The notes beneath the pieces are model-generated. The model did not search any database and had not been told where the DNA came from. It worked only from the letters and a program-made list of their open reading frames with translations. The position numbers were made by a program, and so were the translations under genes. Shown here piece after piece: positions 8,521 through 17,464 of a DNA stretch of 64,000 bases (within the stretch, counting starts at the first letter, position 1; each line of letters starts with the position of its first letter). Origin of the DNA: Rhizobium lusitanum (GTDB taxonomy: Bacteria; Pseudomonadota; Alphaproteobacteria; Rhizobiales; Rhizobiaceae); assembly GCF_014189535.1 (NCBI RefSeq), contig NZ_CP050307.1, positions 992,001 to 1,056,000 of the forward strand. The letters run 5' to 3'.

Positions 8521-9519
8521 CTGGAAAATCAGCGTGGCAGAAGCGGGCGGACGACGATTCACGATGTTGCCGCTGCCGCGGGTGTGAGCATTTCGACGGC
8601 ATCGAAGGCATTGAACAATACCGGTCGAATGGGCGGTGAGACGCGTGAGCGGGTCAAGCGGGTTGCGACCGAGATCGGTTTTCGGCCGAACGCCTTGGCC
8701 AAGGGGCTGCTCAGCAATCGCAGCTTTACCATCGGTCTTCTGACCAACGATACCTATGGCCGTTTTACCCTCCCGGTGATGGCAGGCATTACGGAAGCGC
8801 TCGTGGATCACGGTGTCTCGGTGTTTCTCTGTACGATCGAAGACGATCCTGCGCTCGGAAAGGTTCATGTGGACGCCATGCTCGACAAGCACGTCGATGG
8901 CATCATCGCCTCGGGAAAGAGGATCGACCGCCGGCTGCCGGTGGATCTGTCCAACCTGCCCGTGCCGGTGGTCTACGCCTTCACCGAAGGAACGCCCGAC
9001 AGCGTCACCTTCTGCGCCGACGATTTTCAGGGGGCAACGCTTGCCGTCGAATGGCTGATAGGTCTCGGCCGCCGACGGATCGCCCATATCACTGGTCCCG
9101 ACAGTTTCGTCTCGGTGCGCGAGCGCGCTAAGGCCTATCGGGATCTCGTCGGCGACGCATTACCGGTGATGTATGGCGAATGGTCCGAAGCCTGGGGGCA
9201 CGAAGCCGTTGCCAAGCTGTGGAACACGCCCGGACCGAAACCGGACGGGATCTTCTGTGGCAACGACCAGATCGCGCGAGCGGTCGTGGATGCGCTGCGC
9301 GAGCGTGGCGTTTTTGTGCCGACCGATGTGTCCGTGGTTGGTTTCGACAATTGGGAGATTGTCGCCGCCCAAACCCGGCCGCCGCTGACGACGGTGGATA
9401 TGAATCTCAAGGCGCTCGGGCGGGAAGCCGGGCTGACGGTTCTGGCGTTGGCGGAAGGACGCGCCGTTGAACCGGGGATGAGGACATTGCCCTGCGAACT
9501 GATCGTGCGGCAGTCGTGA
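8521..9519 (+). CDS. LacI-family transcriptional regulator of the arabinoside operon
   Basis: Repressor-like protein of 332 residues: helix-turn-helix at about residues 12-35 (TIHDVAAAAGVSISTASKAL) and a periplasmic-binding-protein-like ligand domain to the end. The start is unusual. The conserved helix-turn-helix is complete only if translation begins upstream of the GTG at 8584, and the one candidate in frame is CTG at 8521, six bases behind a strong GGGAGAGGA site. A start at 8584 would remove half of the DNA-binding domain. Twin palindromes just upstream are the likely target. The gene precedes the sugar transporter by 67 bases and probably responds to an arabinose-containing ligand (inference). 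Confidence 0.85.
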   Translation: MENQRGRSGRTTIHDVAAAAGVSISTASKALNNTGRMGGETRERVKRVATEIGFRPNALAKGLLSNRSFTIGLLTNDTYGRFTLPVMAGITEALVDHGVSVFLCTIEDDPALGKVHVDAMLDKHVDGIIASGKRIDRRLPVDLSNLPVPVVYAFTEGTPDSVTFCADDFQGATLAVEWLIGLGRRRIAHITGPDSFVSVRERAKAYRDLVGDALPVMYGEWSEAWGHEAVAKLWNTPGPKPDGIFCGNDQIARAVVDALRERGVFVPTDVSVVGFDNWEIVAAQTRPPLTTVDMNLKALGREAGLTVLALAEGRAVEPGMRTLPCELIVRQS

Positions 9520-9586
9520 GGGGAAACCTCGAGAATTGACTGGTTGAGGAAAAGGGCGGGAGAAACGCCCATGGGAGGAGAGAAAC

Positions 9587-10825
9587 ATGATGAAGCGACT
9601 TCTGGCCGCGACAGGCCTCATATCCTTATGCTTGATGACAAGTGCGTCAGCCGCCGAAAACATCTCGATGTGGGTGCGTTCCGGCATCGGCGATTCCTTC
9701 AAGAAGGTCGTCGAGGCCTATAATGCCGGCCACGACGATAAGGTTACCCTCACCGAGGTGCCCTTCTCCGAACTCGTGCAGAAATACGCGACCGCAATCG
9801 CCGGCGGCCAGGCCCCCGACGCACTGTCGATGGACCTAATTTACACCCCGGCCTTTGCCGCTGCGGGCCAGCTCGAAGACCTGACGGACTGGGCGAAAGC
9901 CCTGCCCTATTTCAACTCGCTTTCGCCGTCGCATGTGAAGCTCGGCACCTATGACGGCCACGTTTACGGCCTACCGCTTTCCGTCGAGACCTCGGTCTTT
10001 GCCTGGAACAAGGATCTCTACAAGAAGGCTGGCCTCGACCCGGACAAGGCGCCGACGACCTGGGACGAGATCGAGAAGAATGCCGAAAAGATCCGGGCGC
10101 TCGGCGGCGATAACTACGGCTTCTATTTCTCCGGCGGCGGCTGCGGCGGCTGCATGATCTTCACCTTCACACCGCTCGTCTGGGGTGCTGGCGCTGATAT
10201 TCTTTCCGCGGACGGCAAGAAAGCGACGCTGGATACGCCGCAGATGCGCAAGGCGGTCGATATCTACCGCAGCATGGTCAAGAAGGATCTGGTTCCCGCA
10301 GGTGCTGCCAGCGATACCGGCGCCAACTTCCTCAGCATCAGCAACGGCAGGATCGGCCAGCAAACCATCGGCGCCTTCTCGATCGGCACGCTGATCACGC
10401 AATATCCCGATATCCATTTCGGCGTGACCCTGATCCCCGGCGTGGATGGAACCCCATCCTCCTTTGCCGGCGGCGATAATTTCGTCATCTCCAAGGGCAC
10501 GAAGAAGCTCGATGCGGTGAAGAAATTCCTCGAATATACCTATTCGCTGGAAGGTCAGAAGATCATGGCGAAATATGGCAGCTTGCCGACGCGCGGCGAT
10601 ATTGCGGATCAGGTGCTTCAGGGCCTTGATCCGCGCATGCAGGTGGGCCTGAAGGCCATCTCCGTTGCCAAGACGCCCTATACGCTGCAGTTCAACGATC
10701 TGATCAACAGCGCCAACGGGCCATGGGCCGGCTTCACCAACGCCGCGATCTTCGGCACGGATGTCGACACTGCCTTTTCCAATGCCCAGGCGGAAATGCA
10801 GTCAATCATCGACAACGCCCAGTAA
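9587..10825 (+). CDS. Sugar ABC transporter substrate-binding protein
   Basis: Periplasmic binding protein of 412 residues from the extracellular solute-binding family 1 (MalE/UgpB type). A signal peptide spans about residues 1-22, with cleavage after SASA. The segment GGGCGGC near residues 182-188 is a glycine/cysteine-rich turn. The start follows a strong GGGAGGAGAG site. First gene after the LacI-type regulator and followed by two permeases; with the GH127 enzyme downstream it probably binds an arabinofuranosyl oligosaccharide (inference). Confidence 0.9.
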   Translation: MMKRLLAATGLISLCLMTSASAAENISMWVRSGIGDSFKKVVEAYNAGHDDKVTLTEVPFSELVQKYATAIAGGQAPDALSMDLIYTPAFAAAGQLEDLTDWAKALPYFNSLSPSHVKLGTYDGHVYGLPLSVETSVFAWNKDLYKKAGLDPDKAPTTWDEIEKNAEKIRALGGDNYGFYFSGGGCGGCMIFTFTPLVWGAGADILSADGKKATLDTPQMRKAVDIYRSMVKKDLVPAGAASDTGANFLSISNGRIGQQTIGAFSIGTLITQYPDIHFGVTLIPGVDGTPSSFAGGDNFVISKGTKKLDAVKKFLEYTYSLEGQKIMAKYGSLPTRGDIADQVLQGLDPRMQVGLKAISVAKTPYTLQFNDLINSANGPWAGFTNAAIFGTDVDTAFSNAQAEMQSIIDNAQ

Positions 10826-10895
10826 CAAAAGCTTGCGACCAACCGGGAGGCTTAAGGTCTCCCGGTCCTTCCCATCGGAACATCAGGAGCATTCC

Positions 10896-11813
10896 ATGGC
10901 TAGCCCTGGAGCTATCGGAGCAGTGCGGCGTCGCACACGGCGGCGACGTGCCAGCTGGCACGGATTTCTCTACATCGCGCCGGCCATGGCGCTCGTCATC
11001 GTCTTCTTCATCGTACCGGTCCTCTTCACCGGCTGGATGAGCCTGCACAACTGGCCATTGCTCGGCAATCCGCGCTGGATCGGCTTCGGCAATTATACGA
11101 GGATGCTATCGGATATCCGCTTCATGGCGGCCCTGCGTTTCACCGCCTATTACACGGTGATCGTCACCATCGCCATATTCGCCGTCGCCTTTCCCCTAGC
11201 ACTCTACGTCGAAAAGCAGCGGCCTTTTGTCAGCTTCTATCGCACCATCATCTTCCTGCCCGTTGTCGTCGGTCTGGCGACCGCTTCGCTGCTCTGGGTC
11301 TGGCTTGCCAATGTCGACAGCGGCTTTTTCTCGCCAGTGGCGCAGACGCTTGGCCTAGTCGACAAAAAGCCGAACTTGCTGGCAGATTTCGACATGGCCT
11401 TTGCCACCATCGTCGTCATGGTGGTCTGGAAGATCGCCGGCTTCACGATGATCATCCTTTTGACCGGTCTACAGGCGATCCCGTCCGAGCTGACGGAGGC
11501 TGCCCGCATCGATGGCGCCAGGCGCTGGCAGCGCTTCCGTTTCCTGACCCTGCCGCTGATGCGCAAGACCATTGCGCTTGCCCTGATTATCTCGGTTACC
11601 GGCTCGGTGCTCGCCTTCGACCAGTTCTACATCATGACCAGCGGCGGACCGCAGAACCGGATGATCTCGGTGGTTTATTACATCTTCAACCAATCCTTCG
11701 TGTCCTTCAATCTCGGCTATGGCGCGGCACTGTCGATCGTCCTCCTTGTCATTCTCGTGCTGATCAGCATCGTTCAGCTCTGGCTGCTGCGCGTCGGGGA
11801 GGACCGTCCATGA
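10896..11813 (+). CDS. Sugar ABC transporter permease (MalF/UgpA type)
   Basis: Inner-membrane permease of 305 residues with about six membrane segments and the EAA loop (ELTEAARIDGARRWQRF) in the C-terminal half. Arg-rich cytoplasmic N-terminus. The ATG at 10896 was chosen over in-frame codons further left, which lie in the end of the binding-protein gene. Overlaps the next permease by four bases (ATGA). Confidence 0.9.
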   Translation: MASPGAIGAVRRRTRRRRASWHGFLYIAPAMALVIVFFIVPVLFTGWMSLHNWPLLGNPRWIGFGNYTRMLSDIRFMAALRFTAYYTVIVTIAIFAVAFPLALYVEKQRPFVSFYRTIIFLPVVVGLATASLLWVWLANVDSGFFSPVAQTLGLVDKKPNLLADFDMAFATIVVMVVWKIAGFTMIILLTGLQAIPSELTEAARIDGARRWQRFRFLTLPLMRKTIALALIISVTGSVLAFDQFYIMTSGGPQNRMISVVYYIFNQSFVSFNLGYGAALSIVLLVILVLISIVQLWLLRVGEDRP

Positions 11814-12673
11814 GCTCGGCAAAGGAACGTCGTGCACGGCGGAAATTATGGGGTGGCATCAGCTATCACAGCGTCGGCTTCATCATCGTCATCGTCTTCT
11901 TTGCACCCTTCGCAATCGCGCTGCTGTCGTCATTCCGGCACGGCACGGAGGCGAGCCTGCCGCCATTGCCGCCGTGGCCGACAACGGGCTTCAGCCTCGA
12001 CGCTTATCGTTCTCTCGATGGCTTCGGTGCCGGCGTGTTGCAGCACACGCTGAACTCGCTTTTCGTCTCGGTGGCGACGGTCGTCCTCACGGTCATGGTC
12101 AGCCTGCTCGCCGGCTACGGCTTCTCGCGCTACCAGTTTCCGTTCAAGAACGTCTTCTTCGTCCTGATCATCGCGACGCTGATGATCCCGTTCCAATCCA
12201 TCCTGACGCCGCTTTTCATCATGCTGGCGAAGCTCGGCCTCAATAATTCGCTCATCGGGCTGACGCTTGTCTATGTCACCCTGCAACTGCCCTTCTCGGT
12301 CTTCATGATGCGCAACGCCTTCGACGCGGTGCCAAAGGAAATCGAGGAGGCCGCCCGCATCGACGGGGCGCGGGACTTAAAGCTGCTGTTCCGTGTGCTG
12401 CTGCCTCTGGTGCTCCCCGGCGTGGCGACCGTTGCGATCTTCGCCTTTCTCAACGCCTGGAACGAATTTTTGGCGGCGCTGATCCTGCTCTCCAGCAGCG
12501 AGAAATTCACCCTGCCGGTACTGATGATCGCCGTCAGGACCGGACGGCTCGGCGCCGTCAACTGGGGTGCGGTCCAGGCCGGCATCGCCGTCATGACCAT
12601 CCCCTGCGTCATCGTCTTCCTGCTTCTTCAACGCTACTACATGCGCGGCCTGATGGCCGGCGCGGTGAAATAA
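11810..12673 (+). CDS. Sugar ABC transporter permease (MalG/UgpE type)
   Basis: Second inner-membrane permease, 287 residues, with six membrane segments and the EAA loop (EIEEAARIDGARDLKLLF) near residues 180-197. Together with the upstream permease it forms the channel heterodimer of a CUT1-type carbohydrate importer. Translationally coupled to the upstream gene. The GH127 gene follows after 26 bases. Confidence 0.9.
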   Translation: MSSAKERRARRKLWGGISYHSVGFIIVIVFFAPFAIALLSSFRHGTEASLPPLPPWPTTGFSLDAYRSLDGFGAGVLQHTLNSLFVSVATVVLTVMVSLLAGYGFSRYQFPFKNVFFVLIIATLMIPFQSILTPLFIMLAKLGLNNSLIGLTLVYVTLQLPFSVFMMRNAFDAVPKEIEEAARIDGARDLKLLFRVLLPLVLPGVATVAIFAFLNAWNEFLAALILLSSSEKFTLPVLMIAVRTGRLGAVNWGAVQAGIAVMTIPCVIVFLLLQRYYMRGLMAGAVK

Positions 12674-12699
12674 ATACTCTAACGAAACGGATTAACGCT

Positions 12700-14631
12700 A
12701 TGTCAAACAAGCAAAATCGCCAATTCCGTCCCCTGCCCGTTCCCAACGTCGAACTGCATGGCCTTTTCGGCGCCCGTCAGGACGCAATCTGCAATTCGAC
12801 GGCTGCGACCCTGCTCGATCGCTGTGTCGAGGCCGGCATGATCCAGGCGATCGACGTCGAGCAACCAAGCCCCGGTATCGTTATTCCCCTCCAGACCTGG
12901 TCGGGCTCGACCCAGATGTTCTGGGACAGCGACCTCGGCAAGTCCATCGAGACCATCGCCTATTCGCTCTATCGCCGCCCCAACCCCGAGCTTGAGGCCC
13001 GCGCCGACGCCATCATCGACATGTACGGCAAGATGCAGGACAAGGACGGCTATCTGAACGCCTGGTTCCAGCGCGTCCAGCCGGGCCGCCGCTGGACCAA
13101 TCTTCGCGATCACCACGAGCTCTATTGCGCCGGTCATCTGATCGAGGCCGCCGTCGCCTATTATCAGGCAACGGGAAAGCGCAAGCTACTCGATATCATG
13201 AGCCGCTTTGCCGACTACATGATCGTCGTTTTCGGCAATGGCGAGGGCCAGCTACGCGGCTATTGCGGCCATGAGGAAGTGGAGCTGGCACTGGTCAAGC
13301 TCGCCCGCGTCACCGGCGAGAAGAAATATCTCGACCTTGCCAAATATTTCGTCGACGAGCGCGGTCAGGAGCCACATTTCTTCACCGACGAGGCGTTGCG
13401 CGATGGCCGCGACCCGGCGAAATTCGTGCAGAAGACCTATGAATATAATCAGGCGCATGAGCCGGTGCGCGAGCAGACCAAGGTTGTGGGACATGCGGTG
13501 CGTGCCATGTATCTCTATTCTGGCATGGCGGATATCGCGACCGAATATAACGACGACAGTCTGACCTCGGCACTGGAGACGCTCTGGGACGACCTGACCA
13601 CCAAGCAGATGTATGTCACCGGCGGCATCGGGCCGGCCGCATCCAATGAGGGCTTTACCGACTATTACGACCTGCCGAACGAAAGCGCCTATGCCGAAAC
13701 CTGCGCCTCCGTCGGTCTGGTCTTCTGGGCGAACCGCATGCTTGGCCGCGGGCCAAACCGGCGCTATGCCGACATCATGGAGCAAGCGCTCTATAACGGC
13801 GCCATGGCTGGCCTTTCGCTCGACGGCAAGACCTTCTTCTACGAAAATCCTCTTGAGAGCGGCGGCAAGCATCACCGCTGGACCTGGCATCATTGCCCCT
13901 GCTGCCCACCGAACATCGCCCGCCTACTCGCCTCGATCGGCTCCTATATGTACGCCGCCGCGGACGATGAAATCGCCGTCCATCTCTACAGCGAAAGCAA
14001 GGCCCGCGTTCCGCTCGCGAGCGGCGTGACAGTCGAGCTTGCTCAGGAGACTCGCTACCCTTGGGATGGCGCTATCCGTTTCGAGGTCAAACCCGACCGA
14101 AACGCCCACTTCGCTCTATCGCTGCGCATTCCCGAATGGGCCGATGGCGCGACGCTTGCCGTCAATGGCGTACTCCTCGAGCTCTCCGCCGTCACCATCG
14201 ACGGCTATGCTCGCATCGAGCGCGAATGGCAGGCTGGCGACACGGTCGATCTCAATATTCCGCTGATCCCACGCACCTTGTTTGCCAATCCCAAGGTGCG
14301 CCAGGATGCAGGCCGCGCAGCCCTCATGCGCGGACCGCTGGTCTATTGCGTCGAGACCACCGACAATGGCGCGGATCTCAACGGTATCTCCCTTGCTGGC
14401 AATCCGGCATCGGCGCAGACGGCGGAGATTGCGGCGCTGGAGGGTGCAGTGGCGCTCGACATTCCGGTGAAACGCGATGATGCGGATTGGGGAACGGATC
14501 TCTACCGGACAGTACCGCCGCAAAGCCGGACCACCACCGCCCGTTTCGTCCCCTATCATCTCTGGGACAACCGCGAACCGGGCGAAATGCTGGTCTGGAT
14601 CCGTGCCGATCAGATGCAACGCGGAGCCTGA
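12700..14631 (+). CDS. GH127 beta-L-arabinofuranosidase
   Basis: Glycoside hydrolase of 643 residues, the normal length for family GH127 (HypBA1 type), which releases L-arabinose from beta-L-arabinofuranosides such as those on plant hydroxyproline-rich glycoproteins. The catalytic set is visible: E317, then E333 and C335 in YAETCAS, then C401-C402 in CPCCPPN. In HypBA1 the acid/base Glu and zinc-binding Glu are 16 residues apart, as here, and a Cys of the Cys-Cys pair is the nucleophile. No signal peptide, so it acts in the cytoplasm on imported oligosaccharides. Followed with one base between by the transporter ATPase. Confidence 0.88.
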   Translation: MSNKQNRQFRPLPVPNVELHGLFGARQDAICNSTAATLLDRCVEAGMIQAIDVEQPSPGIVIPLQTWSGSTQMFWDSDLGKSIETIAYSLYRRPNPELEARADAIIDMYGKMQDKDGYLNAWFQRVQPGRRWTNLRDHHELYCAGHLIEAAVAYYQATGKRKLLDIMSRFADYMIVVFGNGEGQLRGYCGHEEVELALVKLARVTGEKKYLDLAKYFVDERGQEPHFFTDEALRDGRDPAKFVQKTYEYNQAHEPVREQTKVVGHAVRAMYLYSGMADIATEYNDDSLTSALETLWDDLTTKQMYVTGGIGPAASNEGFTDYYDLPNESAYAETCASVGLVFWANRMLGRGPNRRYADIMEQALYNGAMAGLSLDGKTFFYENPLESGGKHHRWTWHHCPCCPPNIARLLASIGSYMYAAADDEIAVHLYSESKARVPLASGVTVELAQETRYPWDGAIRFEVKPDRNAHFALSLRIPEWADGATLAVNGVLLELSAVTIDGYARIEREWQAGDTVDLNIPLIPRTLFANPKVRQDAGRAALMRGPLVYCVETTDNGADLNGISLAGNPASAQTAEIAALEGAVALDIPVKRDDADWGTDLYRTVPPQSRTTTARFVPYHLWDNREPGEMLVWIRADQMQRGA

Positions 14632-14632
14632 C

Positions 14633-15706
14633 ATGGGCAAGAACAGCATGATGCTGACCGGCGTCCGCAAGAGCTATGGCGGGCTGGAGGTCATTCACGG
14701 CATCGATCTCGAAGTCGAAGAAGGTCAATTCGTCGTCTTCGTCGGTCCCTCCGGCTGCGGGAAGTCGACCTTGCTCCGGATGATCGCCGGGCTCGAGGAA
14801 GTGACGGATGGCGAGATCGCCATCAAGGGGCGGGATGTCACCGATCTCGATCCTTCCGAGCGCGGCATCGCCATGGTCTTCCAGTCCTACGCGCTCTATC
14901 CGCATATGAGCGTGCGCGACAATCTCGGTTTCGGGCTGAAAATGGCCCGAACCGATGTCGCCGAGATCCAAGCGCGCGTTAGCGCCGCCTCGGCGATCCT
15001 CAAGATCGATCATCTGCTGGAGCGCCGTCCGGGCCAGCTTTCGGGCGGCCAACGCCAGCGCGTCGCCATCGGTCGCGCGATTGTGCGCAAGCCCGACGTC
15101 TTTCTGTTCGACGAGCCTCTGTCCAACCTCGATGCGGAACTGCGCGTCTCCATGCGCATCGAAATCGCCCGGCTGCACCGTGAGCTCGGCAACACGATGA
15201 TCTATGTGACGCACGACCAGACCGAGGCGATGACGCTCGCCGACAAGATCGTCGTGCTCAAGGACGGCAAGATCGAGCAGGTCGGCAGCCCGCGCGAGGT
15301 CTATGAAGACCCGGCCAACATCTTTGTCGCCGGCTTCATCGGTTCGCCGCGCATGAACATGATCGCAGCCGAATGGGGCTCCGATGGCCTTGCAAAAATC
15401 GCGGGCGGCACGATCAAGACCGATATACGGCAGGCCAATCTTGCGTCTGGCGAAAAACTGATACTGGGCATGCGTCCGGAACATCTCGTCGTCGTATCGG
15501 ACGGCAATGATGCGGTTCGGGTAAAGGTCGATTTCGACGAATATCTCGGAGGTACACGCTATCTCTATTGCCAGACGGAGGACGGCCAGAGCCTGATCGC
15601 CGAGTATCGCGAGGGTCCGGATATTCAGCGCGGCGATACACTTCATCTGCGTTGTGCGCCCGAGAGACGCCGCTATTTCGACGGACAGGGAAATCGTCTG
15701 TGTTGA
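14633..15706 (+). CDS. Sugar ABC transporter ATP-binding protein (MsmK/UgpC type)
   Basis: ATPase of 357 residues with Walker A (GPSGCGKST), signature (LSGGQRQR), Walker B (VFLFDEPLSNLD) and a C-terminal TOBE-like regulatory domain from about residue 240. It energises the permease pair upstream. The ATG at 14633 directly follows the GH127 stop. Placement after the hydrolase confirms that the hydrolase belongs to the transport operon. Confidence 0.92.
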   Translation: MGKNSMMLTGVRKSYGGLEVIHGIDLEVEEGQFVVFVGPSGCGKSTLLRMIAGLEEVTDGEIAIKGRDVTDLDPSERGIAMVFQSYALYPHMSVRDNLGFGLKMARTDVAEIQARVSAASAILKIDHLLERRPGQLSGGQRQRVAIGRAIVRKPDVFLFDEPLSNLDAELRVSMRIEIARLHRELGNTMIYVTHDQTEAMTLADKIVVLKDGKIEQVGSPREVYEDPANIFVAGFIGSPRMNMIAAEWGSDGLAKIAGGTIKTDIRQANLASGEKLILGMRPEHLVVVSDGNDAVRVKVDFDEYLGGTRYLYCQTEDGQSLIAEYREGPDIQRGDTLHLRCAPERRRYFDGQGNRLC

Positions 15707-15804
15707 TGCGTACCCTGTCAAAGTGACGCGGCCTAATCGTTTGACCAATAACGAAAATTATGGCGATGTTCGCCCCGTCAGATCGGATCAAGGGGGGAGT
15801 TTTC

Positions 15805-17421
15805 GTGGCGAAGACGTATGATTTCATTATCGCCGGCGGTGGCTCGGCGGCTTGCGTCGCCGCCATGCGGCTGGTGCGGGATTTCGGCTTTTCCGTGCTG
15901 ATTATCGAGCGCGGGCCGCGCAAGACCGCCAAGCTAATGGCTTTTCCCGCCGGCTATATGAAATACCTCGCCCGCGATGATTTTCTGGAAATGCACCATA
16001 CGGTTCCGCAGCCGCAACTTGGTGGACGCGGCCCCATCGTTCCCGTCGCCAAGGCCCTTGGCGGCGGCAGCTCTGTCAACGCCATGGTCTATATGCGTGG
16101 CCAGAAGGAGGATTACGACGGCTGGGCCGCCCATCTCGGCAACGGAACGGAATGGTCCTACGAGGACATGCTGCCGCACTTCAAAGGCATCGAAGCCAAT
16201 ACGCGCTTCAACAACGAGTACCACGGCATCTCCGGCAATCTGCGAATATCCGAGCCTCAGCACACCTGCGATACAACACAGGATTTCCTGCTCGCGGCCC
16301 AGGGACTTGGCCATCCCTATAATCCTGATTTCAACGGCGTCCGGCAAAACGGCGTCGGCATCATGCAGCACACCTATGGCCAATGGAACGGCAAGACCGA
16401 GCGCTCCGACGCCAAGAAGGCCTTCCTCGATCCGCTCGATGGGGATCCACGCCTGGATATCATCACCGACGCCCGCGTCGATCGCATCGTGATCGAAAAC
16501 GGCCGCGCAACAGGCGTTGTCTACACACGGAATGGCGAGAGCCATACCGTTCGGGCGGAGCGCGAAATCCTCATCGCCTCGGGCACTTACAACAGCGCCA
16601 AGCTGATAATGCTCTCCGGTATCGGTCCGGCCGATCATCTGCGAGAGAACGGCATCACCGTCGCTCTCGATCTCCCCGGCGTTGGCGCAAATCTGCAGGA
16701 TCACCATGAAGTCCCTGTGATCGCCACGACGAAGGGAAAATCGGGTTACTTCGGCGAGGACAAGGGCTGGCCGATGTTGCGCAACGGGCTGCAATATCTG
16801 CTCTTCAACTCCGGCCCGGTAACAACGACCGGCATCGAATCCTGCCTGTTCTACGACCCGGACGGAAGCGATCGACCATCGATCCAGCTCTATTGCGCCC
16901 CGATCGTCTACCTCGACCGCGACGTCTCCTCCGCCAAACCGACCCACGGCGTCACTTTCACCTCCTGCCTGCTACGCCCGAAAGCGCGGGGCAGCGTTAA
17001 GCTGCGCTCGGCCAATCCAGCCGATCAGCCCTTGGTCGACTGCAACTTCTTCGGTGATCCCGACGATCTACGCCTGACGCTCGCGTCGCTGAAGGTCGCG
17101 CGGCAATTGCTGGCGACGGAACCCTTCAAATCGAAAATTGCCGACGAGATCCTGCCCGGGCGAGCCCTGCAGGACGACGAAGCTCTCGCCAAATTCGCCG
17201 GCCAGACCGTCAAGACCAACTACCACCCCTCCGGCAGCCTGCGCATGGGGCCGGATAGCGATCCAATGTCCGTGGTCGACGGAACACTTCGCGTTCGCGG
17301 CATCGACGGGTTAAGGGTTATCGACTGCTCGATCATCCCATTCATCCCCTCGGGCAATACCAATGCCCCGGCCATGGCGATTGGCTCGAAGGCGGCTGAG
17401 ATGATTGGGAAGGGTTTCTAA
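15805..17421 (+). CDS. GMC-family FAD oxidoreductase
   Basis: Choline dehydrogenase/alcohol oxidase family protein of 538 residues. The N-terminal FAD motif (GGGSAACVAAMRL) lies at about 11-23 and the catalytic His region (YHPSGSLRMG) about 65 residues from the end, followed by the family's closing FAD segment (GNTNAPAMAIGSKAAEMI). GTG at 15805 was chosen over ATG 15760 because a strong AAGGGGGGAG site precedes it. It lies 98 bases after the sugar ATPase and may be in the same transcript. The substrate is not evident; a sugar or polyol released with arabinose is possible. Confidence 0.85.
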   Translation: MAKTYDFIIAGGGSAACVAAMRLVRDFGFSVLIIERGPRKTAKLMAFPAGYMKYLARDDFLEMHHTVPQPQLGGRGPIVPVAKALGGGSSVNAMVYMRGQKEDYDGWAAHLGNGTEWSYEDMLPHFKGIEANTRFNNEYHGISGNLRISEPQHTCDTTQDFLLAAQGLGHPYNPDFNGVRQNGVGIMQHTYGQWNGKTERSDAKKAFLDPLDGDPRLDIITDARVDRIVIENGRATGVVYTRNGESHTVRAEREILIASGTYNSAKLIMLSGIGPADHLRENGITVALDLPGVGANLQDHHEVPVIATTKGKSGYFGEDKGWPMLRNGLQYLLFNSGPVTTTGIESCLFYDPDGSDRPSIQLYCAPIVYLDRDVSSAKPTHGVTFTSCLLRPKARGSVKLRSANPADQPLVDCNFFGDPDDLRLTLASLKVARQLLATEPFKSKIADEILPGRALQDDEALAKFAGQTVKTNYHPSGSLRMGPDSDPMSVVDGTLRVRGIDGLRVIDCSIIPFIPSGNTNAPAMAIGSKAAEMIGKGF

Positions 17422-17431
17422 ATGCGGTAAA

Positions 17432-17457
17432 GACGCCCGGCGATGAGACCGGGCGTC
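17432..17457. terminator. Bidirectional stem-loop between convergent genes
   Basis: Perfect 9-bp GC-rich arms (GACGCCCGG and CCGGGCGTC) around an eight-base loop, exactly in the 43-base gap between the oxidoreductase and adenine deaminase stops. No long T-run on either side, so termination strength is uncertain. Confidence 0.6.
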
Positions 17458-17464
17458 CCTGCTA

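Noticed and set aside
14378..15748. Long leftward open frame over the sugar ATPase
   Set aside because: Antisense shadow of GH127 and ATPase genes, both of which have complete motifs.
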